Positions 1-8,960 of a stretch of DNA of 64,000 nt are shown one piece after another. The position numbers were made by a program, and so were the translations under genes. The first letter of the stretch is position 1. Every line of letters starts with the position of its first letter. Under the pieces are notes generated by a model. It saw nothing but the letters and a program-made list of their open reading frames with translations, ran no database searches and was not told the origin of the DNA. Origin of the DNA: Ralstonia sp. 25mfcol4.1 (GTDB taxonomy: Bacteria > Pseudomonadota > Gammaproteobacteria > Burkholderiales > Burkholderiaceae); contig NZ_FNJO01000016.1 of NCBI RefSeq assembly GCF_900104095.1, positions 1-64,000 on the forward strand. The letters run 5' to 3'.

Positions 1-2
1 AC

Positions 3-269
3 GCCGAACTGAGCGCCGCCACTGGCGTGCGCGTGTACTTCTGCGACCCGCATAGCCCCTGGCAGCGCGGCACCTGTGAGAACACCAATGGTCTGCTGCG
101 CCAGTACTTACCCAAGGGCACCGACCTGTCCGTCTACTCGCAGGAGGAACTTGACGCCATCGCCGACAGCCTCAACGGCCGCCCGCGCAAAACCCTGAAC
201 TGGCACTCCCCGCTACAAGTCCTCGCTCAGGTTCTGGCCAATCCCACGGACCGGCTTCCTGTTCAATAA
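3..269 (+). CDS. IS30-family transposase, C-terminal part (cut by window edge)
   Basis: The reading frame is open from the first bases of the window to TAA at 267-269, so only the last ~88 residues are present. They read as the end of a DDE transposase of the IS30 family: the segment DPHSPWQRGTCENTNGLLRQ contains the WQRG-E-N-NGLLRQ-PK pattern in which the catalytic glutamate of the DDE triad sits, followed by the LNxRPRKxLxWxTP-type tail (here LNGRPRKTLNWHSP). Role: cut-and-paste or circle-type transposition of the element. Whether the upstream part is intact cannot be seen. Confidence 0.9.
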   Translation, partial: AELSAATGVRVYFCDPHSPWQRGTCENTNGLLRQYLPKGTDLSVYSQEELDAIADSLNGRPRKTLNWHSPLQVLAQVLANPTDRLPVQ

Positions 270-304
270 CTGAGGGGTGTTGCACTTCGCACTTGAAACC
301 GCCC
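270..304 (+). mobile_element. Probable right end of the IS30-family element
   Basis: Directly after the transposase stop comes GAGGGGTGTTGCACTTC and then a segment ending GAAACCGCCC. Members of this family carry terminal inverted repeats starting with a run of G and a TTGCACTT-like core within a few tens of bases of the transposase stop. The exact terminus and the target duplication cannot be defined because the left end is outside the window. Confidence 0.5.
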
Positions 305-485
305 GGTGTTTTCTTCTCTGATCACGTTGTTCACGAGTGTGCTGCTAAATGAGGATGGGGCCTACAGCCTGCCAACGTCTTCGCATACCATCGGCTACCA
401 CGCCACACAGCCCAGCACAACGTCCTGCCGTGAAGCCCCAGCCTCTTCCCCTATATCGAGCTAACGCGTGGCCTTGCCATGTTAC

Positions 486-1343
486 TCAAGAGCGTTCGCG
501 TCGAATGCGCGCCGGCGTATTGCCGGCGATGCGACGAAAGCACGTCGTCATGTGCGAGCGGTCCGCGAAGCCACAGACATTCGCAATGGTGGCCAACGGC
601 ATACTGGTTTCCAACAATAGCCGCATGGCACGGGCTACCCGCCGCCGCATGATGAAACGCAACGGTGCTTCGCCCGTGGAGGCGCGGAAGGCGCGCATGA
701 AATGCGGAAGGCTGACTTCCGCCATCACCGCCAGTTCAGTGATGGCGATACTGTCGCCAAGATGCGCTTCGATGTAGTCGAGGATGCGTCGCAACCTGAA
801 CGGCGCGAGTCCGCCCTTGCAGGCCCGCGCGGGGGCGTTGATCCCGAGCCCGGCTATTTCCACAGCCAGCATACCGACGAGGCTTTCGCAGTAGAGCCGT
901 TGCCCGATGTGTGGCGTGACGCACGCCAGCGCCAGACGGTCGGCCATGGCCCAGATCGGCTTGTTCTCGAACATCAGCCGTGACCGGAGACGGGCCGCAG
1001 CACTGGCGGCACCGCAAGCCTCGTCCAGCAGGGCATCGTCGAAATGGATCGCCACACAGCGAAAGCCGCGAATGAACCGGGTATAGCCGTACGCCTCGCC
1101 GCCCTGCTCGATGAGGCTGAGGTGGTCGCTGCCCCGATAGTAGTCGGCAAGCGGCTGCGATGGCCTGTAGCGCGCCTCGATGCGGCCGCCGGTCTCACGC
1201 AATGCGGCGCGCAGGCTCACGCGCCGCGATCCGATCGGGCGAGCAACGTCCTGCAGCTCGCCGTATTCGAAGACTTCCACCTCGGTGTTCGCCCAGGTAC
1301 TGGCGATTCGGCTCTGATGCACGTCCGTGACGATACGTACCAT
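486..1343 (-). CDS. AraC-family transcriptional regulator
   Basis: A 285-residue protein. The C-terminal ~100 residues form the double helix-turn-helix of AraC regulators (RLRRILDYIEAHLGD, then the LAVMAEVSLPHFMRAFRAST helix pair, ending with the second HTH around FADRSHMTTCFRRIAG). The N-terminal ~180 residues are an unassigned effector domain. The start at 1343 is chosen because GGAACGGAAA lies just before this ATG; an in-frame ATG at 1367 would add eight residues and run into the neighbouring promoter. It is divergent from the MocR regulator with under 50 bp between the starts, so the two probably share a control region. The target is unknown. Confidence 0.85.
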   Translation of the reverse strand: MVRIVTDVHQSRIASTWANTEVEVFEYGELQDVARPIGSRRVSLRAALRETGGRIEARYRPSQPLADYYRGSDHLSLIEQGGEAYGYTRFIRGFRCVAIHFDDALLDEACGAASAAARLRSRLMFENKPIWAMADRLALACVTPHIGQRLYCESLVGMLAVEIAGLGINAPARACKGGLAPFRLRRILDYIEAHLGDSIAITELAVMAEVSLPHFMRAFRASTGEAPLRFIMRRRVARAMRLLLETSMPLATIANVCGFADRSHMTTCFRRIAGNTPARIRRERS

Positions 1344-1387
1344 TTTCCGTTCCCTGCCAACTTCCAACTACCGTGTGTACTGACAAT

Positions 1388-2870
1388 ATGGATTCGAGGC
1401 TGCAAATTTGTCTCGACCGGAATGCCAAGCTTCCGCTGTCGGAGCAGATTCGCCTGAGCATTGCCAGAGCGATAGACTCGGGCGTACTGCCCCCGGGCAC
1501 CCGCCTGCCCTCATGGCAAGACCTGGCCGCTCGCCTCGGTGTAGCGCGCGGCACGGTACAAGCGGCGTATGAGCGTTTGTCCGACGCCCAGATCATCGAA
1601 TCCTTCGGCGCACGGGGCACTCGCGTCGCACGCCACCCACGCTTACCGATGACCCAGCCAAAAGCGTCGCGGCACGGGGGCATTCATGAACACCTATCTC
1701 CAGATGAACACGGGACCGGCGGTCTTTCAGCTCGGCATACCGGCGCTGGAAGGGCTGCCAGACCGGCTTTTCGCGCGCACGCGTTCTTCGAATCTATTGA
1801 AAACGGGTGCGTTTTCGTCGTTGATCTATCCCGACCCGCGTGGCGAGCTTGCACTGCGCCGGGAGATTGCGGGCTATCTCGCCATTTCCAGAAACCTCCA
1901 TTGCCACCCTGATCAGGTGTTCATCACTTCGGGATACATCTCTGGCCTGGGTCTCGCACTGCGCGTGCTGAAATTGGACGGCGAAAAGGCCTGGATGGAA
2001 GAGCCCGGCTTCATGGTCACTCGCAAGGCCCTGGAGCTCGCTCGCCTCACCACCGTTCTCGTACCCGTGGACACCGGCGGCATCAACGTCGAATATGGGA
2101 TCGAGCACGCCCCGGACGCCGCATTGGCCATCGTGACACCCGGCCAACAAGCGCCGTTGGGCTCGACGCTTTCGTTGACGCGACGGCTACAGCTACTTGA
2201 ATGGGCGGCTGCCAGCGACGCCTGGATTATCGAGGACGACTACCTCAGCGAACTGCAGCTCGATGGCCGCGCGGCACCCGCCCTGGCATCGCTGAGCGGA
2301 GCCGGACGGGTGATTCATATCGGCACATTCAGCAAGACAATCAGCCCGGCTCTACGACTGGGATTTGTCGTGGCACCCACCGAACTGATCGATCCGTTCT
2401 CAGAAGTGGCCGCAGCACTTGCACCCGAGCCCACACCAATCGTTCAACTCGCCACGGCTGCGTTCATGCGCGATGGCCACTACATCCGGCGCATTCGCCG
2501 ACTCAAGCGCCTCTACACCATCCAGCGTGAAGCCCTGTGCGAGCAGTTGCGTTCGCGCGACGCTGCGTGGACAAAGGCGGGCCTGGCGGTACTGCTCAAT
2601 CTGCCGGACGGCGCGCCCGACGCCCGGATCGCCCAGGAGGCGATGGCCTTCGGCATGGCGCCGTCGCCGTTATCGAAGTGGTTCGCCACGCCATCCCCCG
2701 CGGCCTCGGGCCTTCTATTAGGGATTGCAACTGCACCCGAAGCCGACGTCAGCGCGTCATGTCATCGTCTGTTCGAGATCATCGACCGGTTTTGCCAGCC
2801 GCCCACGGCCCCCGACCGACGCCAGAAGCAGGGAAACCGAGGCGCCCAACAACACAAGATCCTTGAGTAG
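1388..2870 (+). pseudogene. MocR/PdxR-type GntR regulator, interrupted by a frameshift
   Basis: The gene is split over two frames. From ATG 1388 the first frame encodes a GntR winged helix (LPLSEQIRLSIARAIDSG, then LAARLGVARGTVQAAYERL). The second frame, open through 1686-2870, encodes a type-I aminotransferase-like domain with the EDDY motif and the PLP lysine in GTFSKTISP. Together they make one MocR regulator of about 490 residues. The frames switch near the five-G run at 1677-1681, so one extra G would explain the break; it may be a real mutation or a sequencing error. MocR proteins use PLP as ligand or cofactor to control vitamin B6 or amino-compound genes. The 3' end overlaps the convergent DUF417 gene by 114 bp. 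Confidence 0.8.
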
Positions 2871-3287
2871 AAACTGGCCCGGCACCGCTGAGATGGCTGG
2901 AAATCCACCGGCCGTCGTCTCGGCCACACCGGGCGTGCTCAAGAAGAAGGTAAGCGTGATCAGGTACGTTGCCGCCGACATGGCAGCACCCAACGCCGAG
3001 AAGATGGGTCGGAACGCACCAAGAATCAGCGCCACCGCAGTCGACAGTTCGAGTATCCCGATGGCGTAGCTTGCCCCTTGCACGCCAAGCAGCACGTGCA
3101 TCCAACTCATGATCGGGCTGTTGGCGATGAACGGTGCGATGCCATTGGCTTCGTAAGCCGTGAACTTCATGCCGCCGAACCAGAGGAACACGACAGCCAG
3201 CGTCCACCTGAGAGGGGCCAGCAGAGACAGCGGTCCAATGCCGTTTTCGGCGATCCGCAGCCGAAGGTGGTGTGCAAGGGTTTTCAT
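2757..3287 (-). CDS. DUF417 (YkgB-like) inner-membrane protein
   Basis: About 176 residues with four hydrophobic segments: RWTLAVVFLWFGGMKF, MHVLLGVQGASYAIGILELSTAVALILG, FSALGAAMSAATYLITLTFFLS and a C-terminal LLKDLVLLGASVSLLLASV. The WFGGMKFTAYEANGIAPFIANSP block is the hallmark of DUF417/YkgB proteins. In other proteobacteria these small proteins accompany redox-stress genes (the E. coli homologue RclC belongs to the reactive-chlorine regulon). The start at 3287 follows a GGAA purine stretch; ATG 3299 is the alternative. The AraC regulator just upstream on the same strand is a plausible controller, as in rcl-type loci. Confidence 0.8.
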   Translation of the reverse strand: MKTLAHHLRLRIAENGIGPLSLLAPLRWTLAVVFLWFGGMKFTAYEANGIAPFIANSPIMSWMHVLLGVQGASYAIGILELSTAVALILGAFRPIFSALGAAMSAATYLITLTFFLSTPGVAETTAGGFPAISAVPGQFLLKDLVLLGASVSLLLASVGGRGRLAKPVDDLEQTMT

Positions 3288-3404
3288 GTGGTTTTCCATT
3301 GAAATTCGTCTGGGCGCCTGAGCTTTCAATCTAGCCCCGCGCGAATTCGATTTCGAGACTGCATTGGCGTAATCCGCTGCGCGAAAGGATCAAACCCTCG
3401 TGCA

Positions 3405-4385
3405 TCACTTACCCTGGCGTGCCATGCGGCGCCATTGCCCCGGGGTCATGCTCATTGTCTCGGTGAACACGCGCCGGAATGCCGCAACGGACCGGTAGCC
3501 CACCGAGTCAGCCACCGCTTCGGTGCTTGCCGCCGGCTTTTTCAGCGCGTTGGCCGCGAGGCTCATGCGGATATCGGTGAGCAGATCGCTGGCCGAGCGC
3601 CCGAGACTGGACTGGAAATGCCGCATGAAGGTGGCGCGAGACATGCTGCACAGCTCTGCAAGCTCAGACAGGTTCCAAGGGCGGGCCGGATCGGCGAACA
3701 TGGCCGAGATCGCCGGGGCCAGCCGTGGATGCCCGGCAAGCGCCAGCAAGCCTGCCGGCGACTGTTCCGATTCACTTGCCGCGCGCAGCACCAGTGTGAA
3801 CAGTGCAAAGCTCAACGCGTTGAGCATGGCGTATCCCCCGGGCTTGTCCGTGGCGCATTCCATGCGCATGAGCCCCATCAGCCTGGCCAGATCCTTTGTG
3901 GCGGACAAGACATCGTCTTTACCTCCGTCTTCCGTCCCCCGCACCACGAACGTCGCGGGCAGGTAATCACGAATCATCCGGTCGTGCGGCGGCCCGATGA
4001 AGAACCGTCCGCACAGCATGTCCAGCGGCTCGCCCTTACCGTCGTTCTCGCTAAGCGTCCAGCCTGCGGAGCCCCGGCGATTGGAAGTGGGCCCTGGAGC
4101 ATGCCCGCTACCATCGTGGAGCACGTGCGCCGCGCCGTGAGGCAGCAAGAGGATGTCGCCAGCCGACAGCTCCGTGAGCGTGCGCGTCTGCGGATCCTCC
4201 AGGACGGCCCGCCCCTTTAGCACCATGTGATACGGAATCTCGTGCGCGGCTGACTTGTCCCAGGCCACGCGCCAAGGCGCGCCGTACACGCAGCGCACCT
4301 GCAGTTGCCCGGTGATGTCGATCATCTGCAGAAGCTGGCTCAGCCAGTCGATCCGGGACACTTGACCGTCGGAATATTGATCCAC
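3405..4385 (-). CDS. AraC-family regulator with N-terminal cupin-type sensor domain
   Basis: 326 residues. The N-terminal half (about 25-200) is a cupin-like AraC-binding domain of the type that carries HxMVLKG and a GDILLLPHGxxH block (here IPYHMVLKGRAVL and GDILLLPHGAAHVLHDG). The C-terminal ~100 residues are the AraC HTH pair (WNLSELAELCSMSRATFMRHF and VADSVGYRSVAAFRRVFTE). RclR-type regulators, which sense oxidants or reactive species, have this architecture, and the DUF417 gene directly downstream matches that context. It precedes the DUF417 gene on the same strand and may control both it and the adjacent AhpD-like and nitroreductase genes. Ligand unknown. Confidence 0.85.
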   Translation of the reverse strand: MDQYSDGQVSRIDWLSQLLQMIDITGQLQVRCVYGAPWRVAWDKSAAHEIPYHMVLKGRAVLEDPQTRTLTELSAGDILLLPHGAAHVLHDGSGHAPGPTSNRRGSAGWTLSENDGKGEPLDMLCGRFFIGPPHDRMIRDYLPATFVVRGTEDGGKDDVLSATKDLARLMGLMRMECATDKPGGYAMLNALSFALFTLVLRAASESEQSPAGLLALAGHPRLAPAISAMFADPARPWNLSELAELCSMSRATFMRHFQSSLGRSASDLLTDIRMSLAANALKKPAASTEAVADSVGYRSVAAFRRVFTETMSMTPGQWRRMARQGK

Positions 4386-4454
4386 TTGAACGCCTCATCG
4401 CGATCGCGCCCGGGACGCAGCGCCTACCCAACACACGCTACGTCCCCGCTGGCT

Positions 4455-5000
4455 TCAGATCGAACCGGCCGGCGCCACCGCCGGGAAGTCTTTTTCCGGA
4501 TCGAACACATTGTTGAAGAAGTTGGTCAACGAGTACATGGCCACCAGCGCAACAATCTCCATGACGTTGGCTTCCGTGTAGCCGGCATCGCGGACCGCCT
4601 TCAGGTCGGCGTCGCTCACCTGGCCGCGCGTCTCGATGACCTTGCGCGCAAATTGCAGCGCCGCGTCGCGCTTCGGATCACTGGCGTGACCCTTCCGCGC
4701 AAGGATAATCTCATCGGCTGGCAGTTTGGCCAGGTGCTCTGCCGTAAAGCTGTGAACGGTCAGGCAGTAGTTGCAGCCATTCACTTCGGACACAGCCAGG
4801 CCGATGCCGTCGCGCGTCTTCACATCGAGCGCCTTGCTCAGGCCGCCCAGCAGCGTTGCCCATGCGTTGAACGCGATCGGGCTCTGCGCGAAGCTCGCCA
4901 TCATGTTCGGCGTGAAGCCGATATTCTTCGTGAATGCATCGAGCGTCGCCTTCGATTCGGCCGGTACCTGTTCCGGTTTCAGCACTGCGGTTCTTGCCAT
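4455..5000 (-). CDS. AhpD-like carboxymuconolactone decarboxylase-family peroxidase-related protein
   Basis: 181 residues, all-alpha AhpD/CMD fold. The catalytic motif E-x3-C-x2-C-x3-H is intact (Glu72, Cys76, Cys79, His83 in SEVNGCNYCLTVH), which marks a thiol peroxidase-type member rather than the true decarboxylase, which lacks the cysteines. Such proteins reduce peroxides or relay electrons in the cytoplasm. It lies 36 bp downstream of the nitroreductase on the same strand, so the two are probably co-transcribed. The following gene is the cupin-AraC regulator, suggesting an oxidative- or electrophile-stress group. Confidence 0.88.
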   Translation of the reverse strand: MARTAVLKPEQVPAESKATLDAFTKNIGFTPNMMASFAQSPIAFNAWATLLGGLSKALDVKTRDGIGLAVSEVNGCNYCLTVHSFTAEHLAKLPADEIILARKGHASDPKRDAALQFARKVIETRGQVSDADLKAVRDAGYTEANVMEIVALVAMYSLTNFFNNVFDPEKDFPAVAPAGSI

Positions 5001-5036
5001 GGTGGACTCCTTGGATAAATAGAATGCGATTGACGG

Positions 5037-5672
5037 TTAAACGAGATCCAGCACGTCGGCCACGGGCAAGCGCGGCTTCTGCGCCCAGTTTCCCGGACGC
5101 TCGACGCCCACGGAAAGCAGCATGACCGGCACCTCGTTGGCCGCCAGCCCAAATTCGCCATGCACCGCCTCGGCATCGAAGCCAATCATCGGGGTCGAGC
5201 CCAGGCCCAGCGAACGGGCCGCGTAGATCATCGCGGCCGCGCCGAACGTGCCCGTCCGCACGGCTTCATCCCGTTGACGTTGGGGATAGTCCTGGTACAG
5301 ATCGCGTGCGGGGTTTTCCCACTCGGAGACCATCTCCGCCGGCATGACGCCGGCCGCCACCAGCGGCGCCAGGCGTTGGGGAATCACGCTGGCGTCGGCC
5401 AGTTGGCCGATGATGATGAAGGTCACGGCGGCATCGGTGATCGCCGGCTGGCTCCAGGCAATCGGGCTAAGCTTGGCCTTGGCAGCCGCCGTGCGCACGG
5501 CGATGAATCGCCAGTTCTGCATGTGGAACGACGTCGGTGCTGAGGTGCCGATGCGAACCAGCTCGCGGATCTGGTCGTCGCTCAAGGTGGCGGCGGGGTC
5601 GTAGTACTTGGCCGCGCTGCGGCTCAGGATGCATTCGATAACGGCGTTTGTCATGTTGATTGCGGTAGTCAT
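5037..5672 (-). CDS. Nitroreductase-family flavoprotein
   Basis: About 211 residues with the FMN-dependent nitroreductase fold: N-terminal SRSAAKYYDPAATLSDDQ and IGTSAPTSFHMQNWRFIAV (FMN phosphate and ribityl contacts), and a C-terminal GLGSTPMIGFD block followed by LSVGV. Enzymes of this family reduce nitro groups, quinones or similar acceptors with NAD(P)H. The start at 5672 is chosen over the longer frame from 5738 because the extra 22 residues have no family counterpart; ATG 5654 is also possible. It lies 3' of a same-strand LysR gene 270 bp away and just upstream of the AhpD-like gene. Confidence 0.85.
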   Translation of the reverse strand: MTTAINMTNAVIECILSRSAAKYYDPAATLSDDQIRELVRIGTSAPTSFHMQNWRFIAVRTAAAKAKLSPIAWSQPAITDAAVTFIIIGQLADASVIPQRLAPLVAAGVMPAEMVSEWENPARDLYQDYPQRQRDEAVRTGTFGAAAMIYAARSLGLGSTPMIGFDAEAVHGEFGLAANEVPVMLLSVGVERPGNWAQKPRLPVADVLDLV

Positions 5673-5941
5673 CTGGATTTTCAAGGTTGGAGCCGACGCC
5701 GAAGGCCATTCGGCGCGGCGGCTTGGACTTTCTGGCACTAACGTTTCATCGGTCGGTTGTGAGCCTCCACTTTAGGTATGTCGGATAGCGATTTCGAGTC
5801 CGTTTTGGCTCAAGATAGTGCTCAAAAGGATCAGTCCGGTATGGATCTCAAGCTACACAGGCGGCAGACGACCATGGCGCTCCTGGGGTGCGCCGCGCAT
5901 GTCACACAAAGGTTGGGGAACGCGTTGATATGTGCCCGGGA

Positions 5942-6868
5942 TCAGGCTGCGAGCTTCGGCGCCTGGGTACCGAAATGGGGATGCCGAAAGAAAATGTCCG
6001 CAGCCCAGTTCACGAACACACGCACCTTTGCCGACAGATGCCGGTTCTGCGGATACATCGCGGAGATCGGTATTGGGTCGGTCTGCCACCTGGACATGAT
6101 TTCGGCCAGCCGGCCACTATCGACATAAGGCGCGGCTGTGGCCCGTGACATGCGGGCAATGCCGTGGCCGTCCAACGCGCAGCCCAGAAGGACATCGGTA
6201 TCGTTGGTAGCAATCATGGAGGGCGGCAATACTTCGCCGCGTTCCCCATCGCAAACGAGGGACCACGGCGTCGCACGTCCGGTGCGGTTCGACAGAAGAT
6301 GCACCGCCCTGTGCTGCGCCAGGTCCGTAAGATTCTGGGGAGTGCCGAAGCGGCGCAGATAGATCGGCGACTCGTAGAGGCCCAGCCGCAGCCACCCGAT
6401 GCGCCGTGCCACCATGGCTTCTTCCAGCGCGCCCACACGCAGCACCACGTCGACGCCTTCTTTGAGCAGGTCAATCGGCTTGCCGTTACTGGTCAGTTCG
6501 AGCCTGATCTCCGGATACGCATTGCAGAAGTCATGCAGTTGCGGCATCAGGACCATTTTCGCGATCCCGCTCGTGGTGTCCACGGTCAGCGTGCCGCGCG
6601 GCGAGTTGTTATGGCGCGTCAGCAGGTATTCCGCTTCGTCGATGTCGGCCAGGATGCGTACGCAGCGTTCGTAGTAGGCGGCGCCATCTGTGGTCACGCT
6701 GATGTGACGCGTGGTCCGGTGCAGCAGCTTGACCGCAAGATGCATTTCCAGCTTCTGGATCAGTCGGGTAAGCGTGGCCTTGGGAAGATTCAGCGATTTT
6801 GCGGCGCCTGCAAAGCTGCCGATATCCACCACCCGCGTGAAAGCCTGCATCGAGACGAGACGATCCAT
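5942..6868 (-). CDS. LysR-family transcriptional regulator
   Basis: 308 residues. The N-terminal winged helix is clear (MDRLVSMQAFTRVVDIGSFAGAAKSL, then LPKATLTRLIQKLEMHLAVKLLHRTTR), followed by a two-lobe periplasmic-protein-like effector domain from about residue 90. This is the CrgA/DmlR-like branch commonly found beside oxidoreductase genes. It is on the same strand as the downstream nitroreductase/AhpD pair rather than divergent, so control of that pair is plausible but not shown. The effector is unknown. Confidence 0.9.
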   Translation of the reverse strand: MDRLVSMQAFTRVVDIGSFAGAAKSLNLPKATLTRLIQKLEMHLAVKLLHRTTRHISVTTDGAAYYERCVRILADIDEAEYLLTRHNNSPRGTLTVDTTSGIAKMVLMPQLHDFCNAYPEIRLELTSNGKPIDLLKEGVDVVLRVGALEEAMVARRIGWLRLGLYESPIYLRRFGTPQNLTDLAQHRAVHLLSNRTGRATPWSLVCDGERGEVLPPSMIATNDTDVLLGCALDGHGIARMSRATAAPYVDSGRLAEIMSRWQTDPIPISAMYPQNRHLSAKVRVFVNWAADIFFRHPHFGTQAPKLAA

Positions 6869-7089
6869 GACAACAGCGCTCCAAAGGCGTAGGGCTTTGA
6901 GACCGTCTCATGTGGCGCTCACTGAGTGACTGGGAGACCGTCTTGATGGTCGCATTCTGTACGGTCGAGCGCACGAGTTGAAGAACCAAGATTTCCGCTT
7001 TCATGTGTACCAAGAATTGGGGGCGCCCTGCCAAGCCCTGACTCAGGTAGCCAGAAAACCGCGACCGGCCAGAAGCGCCATTCGACGGC

Positions 7090-7640
7090 GCTGGAGGGAC
7101 CTGTTGGGTCGCGAGATATGGGGCGAAGACCCTGACCTCATCGGGTCGGGCTACGAGACCGCCTTTCGGCAGGCTGCCGAGTCGGGTATGGCGAGCAGTG
7201 CCACCGACTTCTATACGCCCCGCCCGGTACCTGATTTGATGTGCGGGCGTTCGCCGGCGGCGACGGTGTCATCGTGCCGGCCCGCGACGCCACCGAAGCG
7301 CGCGCGATTTCGGACCGCTTGTCGCGCCAGGCAACGCATGACGAGTTCACCGGCCTCATCAGCACTGGTTTCGGATGCGGCCGAAGCGGCCGGCGTATGC
7401 CCTTCCGCACTGACTATCGAGTTGACTGAGACTGTCGTCATGAGCGACGTTGCCGCCGCGTCGCGCGCGCTTTAAGAGGTACGAAGGCTTGGCGTAACCG
7501 TCTCGCCCGGTGATTCCGGCACCGGCTACAGGACCTGTCATCGGGCACGCGCGGTGGTCGAAGCAATGGTCGTACTCGCGCGCTGCGCATGAAAACCGTC
7601 GCGGAAGGACGCCAGAACCGGATCGCGCTAGCCGTCAACA
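7090..7640 (+). pseudogene. Decayed PAS-GGDEF-EAL signalling protein (fossil)
   Basis: Fragments of one protein lie in order but in alternating frames. A PAS piece (LGREIWGEDPDLIGSGYETAF, about 7100-7230) is followed by the end of a PAS domain and the start of a GGDEF domain (VRAFAGGDGVIV, then ARAISDRLSRQATHDEFTGL, about 7238-7360, shifted frame). Then come EAL-domain pieces: LTIELTETVVMSD at about 7415-7445, a stop codon, GVTVSPGDSGTGY near 7490-7530, and MKTVAEG at 7589 in another frame. Most of the GGDEF domain and the first half of the EAL domain are deleted. The ancestor would have made or degraded cyclic di-GMP; this remnant cannot. Confidence 0.75.
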
Positions 7641-7768
7641 CACGGCCCCGGCGGTTCGCGCACGCGACTTTAGTCCGGCGGTTGAAGCTGGCACGGACGT
7701 TGCTGCCTGATACGCCACTGCATAGTTATGCCTGACTCACTGGCATCTGATCTTTCGGGGAGCGTTTG

Positions 7769-8749
7769 ATGAAGAAAAAGATTGCGCACTTGGCAGCCTT
7801 CGCGCTGTCCATTGGCGTACTGGCTTTCGGCACTGGCTGCGCACTGGCACAGACATATCCATCGAGGACGATCAGACTGGTGGTTCCTTTTCCGCCAGCC
7901 GGTGCCACTGACGTCCTGGGCCGGGCGATTGCGCAGAAGCTGTCCGAAGGACTCGGGCAGCCAGTGGTGGTGGAGAACCGGCCTGGTGCCGGCAGCACCA
8001 TTGGCTCGGACATCGTCGCAAAAGCGGCGCCGGATGGCTACACGCTATTGTTGGCGTCAGGCTCGCTTGCCATCGCATCCAACCTATACCCCAAACTGGG
8101 CTTCGATATTCTCAAGAGCTTCACGCCGATCTCGCTTGTGGGCCATGTACCCCATATGCTGGTCGTGAGCCCTTCGATTCCGGCGAATTCGGTCAAGGAA
8201 CTCGTCGCGCTGGCCAAGTCCAAGCCCGGACAAATAAGCGCCGCTTCGCAGGGAAATGGCACGCTGTCTCACCTTGAGCTGGAAATGTTCAAGTTGTCCA
8301 CTGGCGCCGACATGCTGCATGTCCCGTATAAAGGCAGCAATAACGTCATGCCCGATTTACTTGCCGGCAACGTCTCGGTGTTCTTTGATAGCGTGCCGTC
8401 TTCCATGCCGCTCGTGAAGAGCGGAAAGCTCAGAGCACTTGGTGTCGTAGGGGCCAAGCGCCTGCCCATGAGCCCGGACATTCCGACACTGGCCGAAGCC
8501 GGACTTCCTGGTTTCGAAATGAAGAACTGGTTCGCGCTGCTGGCACCTGCAGGTATGCCGGCCGAGAGGGTCGAGTTGCTCAACACGCAGGTGCAAAAGG
8601 CAGTGGCCGCTCCGGATCTTGCCGCGCGGCTGGCCGAGCAGGGGGTCATCCTGGAAGCCAGCACGCCCAAGCAGTTGAGCACGCTGATGCAATCGGACGT
8701 CGCAAAGTGGGGCAAGGTCATCAAGAGTGCAAACGTGCACCTGAATTGA
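7769..8749 (+). CDS. Bug-family (tripartite tricarboxylate transporter) substrate-binding protein
   Basis: 326 residues with a signal peptide (MKKKIAHLAAFALSIGVLAF to the ALAQ cleavage region) and the Bug fold: YPSRTIRLVVPFPPAGATDVLGR, VVVENRPGAGSTIGSDIVAK, PDGYTLLLAS and the LHVPYKGS block. Bug proteins bind carboxylates or related small acids in the periplasm. Burkholderiaceae encode many of them, mostly without the TctAB membrane partners, and none is seen next to this one. The ATG at 7769 is preferred over the adjacent TTG at 7766 because GGGGAG precedes it at a normal distance. It stands alone between a pseudogene and rep. Confidence 0.9.
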   Translation: MKKKIAHLAAFALSIGVLAFGTGCALAQTYPSRTIRLVVPFPPAGATDVLGRAIAQKLSEGLGQPVVVENRPGAGSTIGSDIVAKAAPDGYTLLLASGSLAIASNLYPKLGFDILKSFTPISLVGHVPHMLVVSPSIPANSVKELVALAKSKPGQISAASQGNGTLSHLELEMFKLSTGADMLHVPYKGSNNVMPDLLAGNVSVFFDSVPSSMPLVKSGKLRALGVVGAKRLPMSPDIPTLAEAGLPGFEMKNWFALLAPAGMPAERVELLNTQVQKAVAAPDLAARLAEQGVILEASTPKQLSTLMQSDVAKWGKVIKSANVHLN

Positions 8750-8960
8750 GCGCGGCGGCGAGGATCTCCCAAAGATGCGGATCGCAGTTGCCGAGCTTGC
8801 GTTCACGCAGCGTGAGGCGCCTGGCTACGCCGTGGAACGTAGCGTATCCAGCCGCCCGTCCCCCAGCCATGCGCGCTAGGCAACACCGTCGTGCGCGTGG
8901 TCCGCGGCGCTTGTCTTCAGCGCTGGCCGTTAGCGCTTCCGCTCTCGCAGCGGTGGCGAC

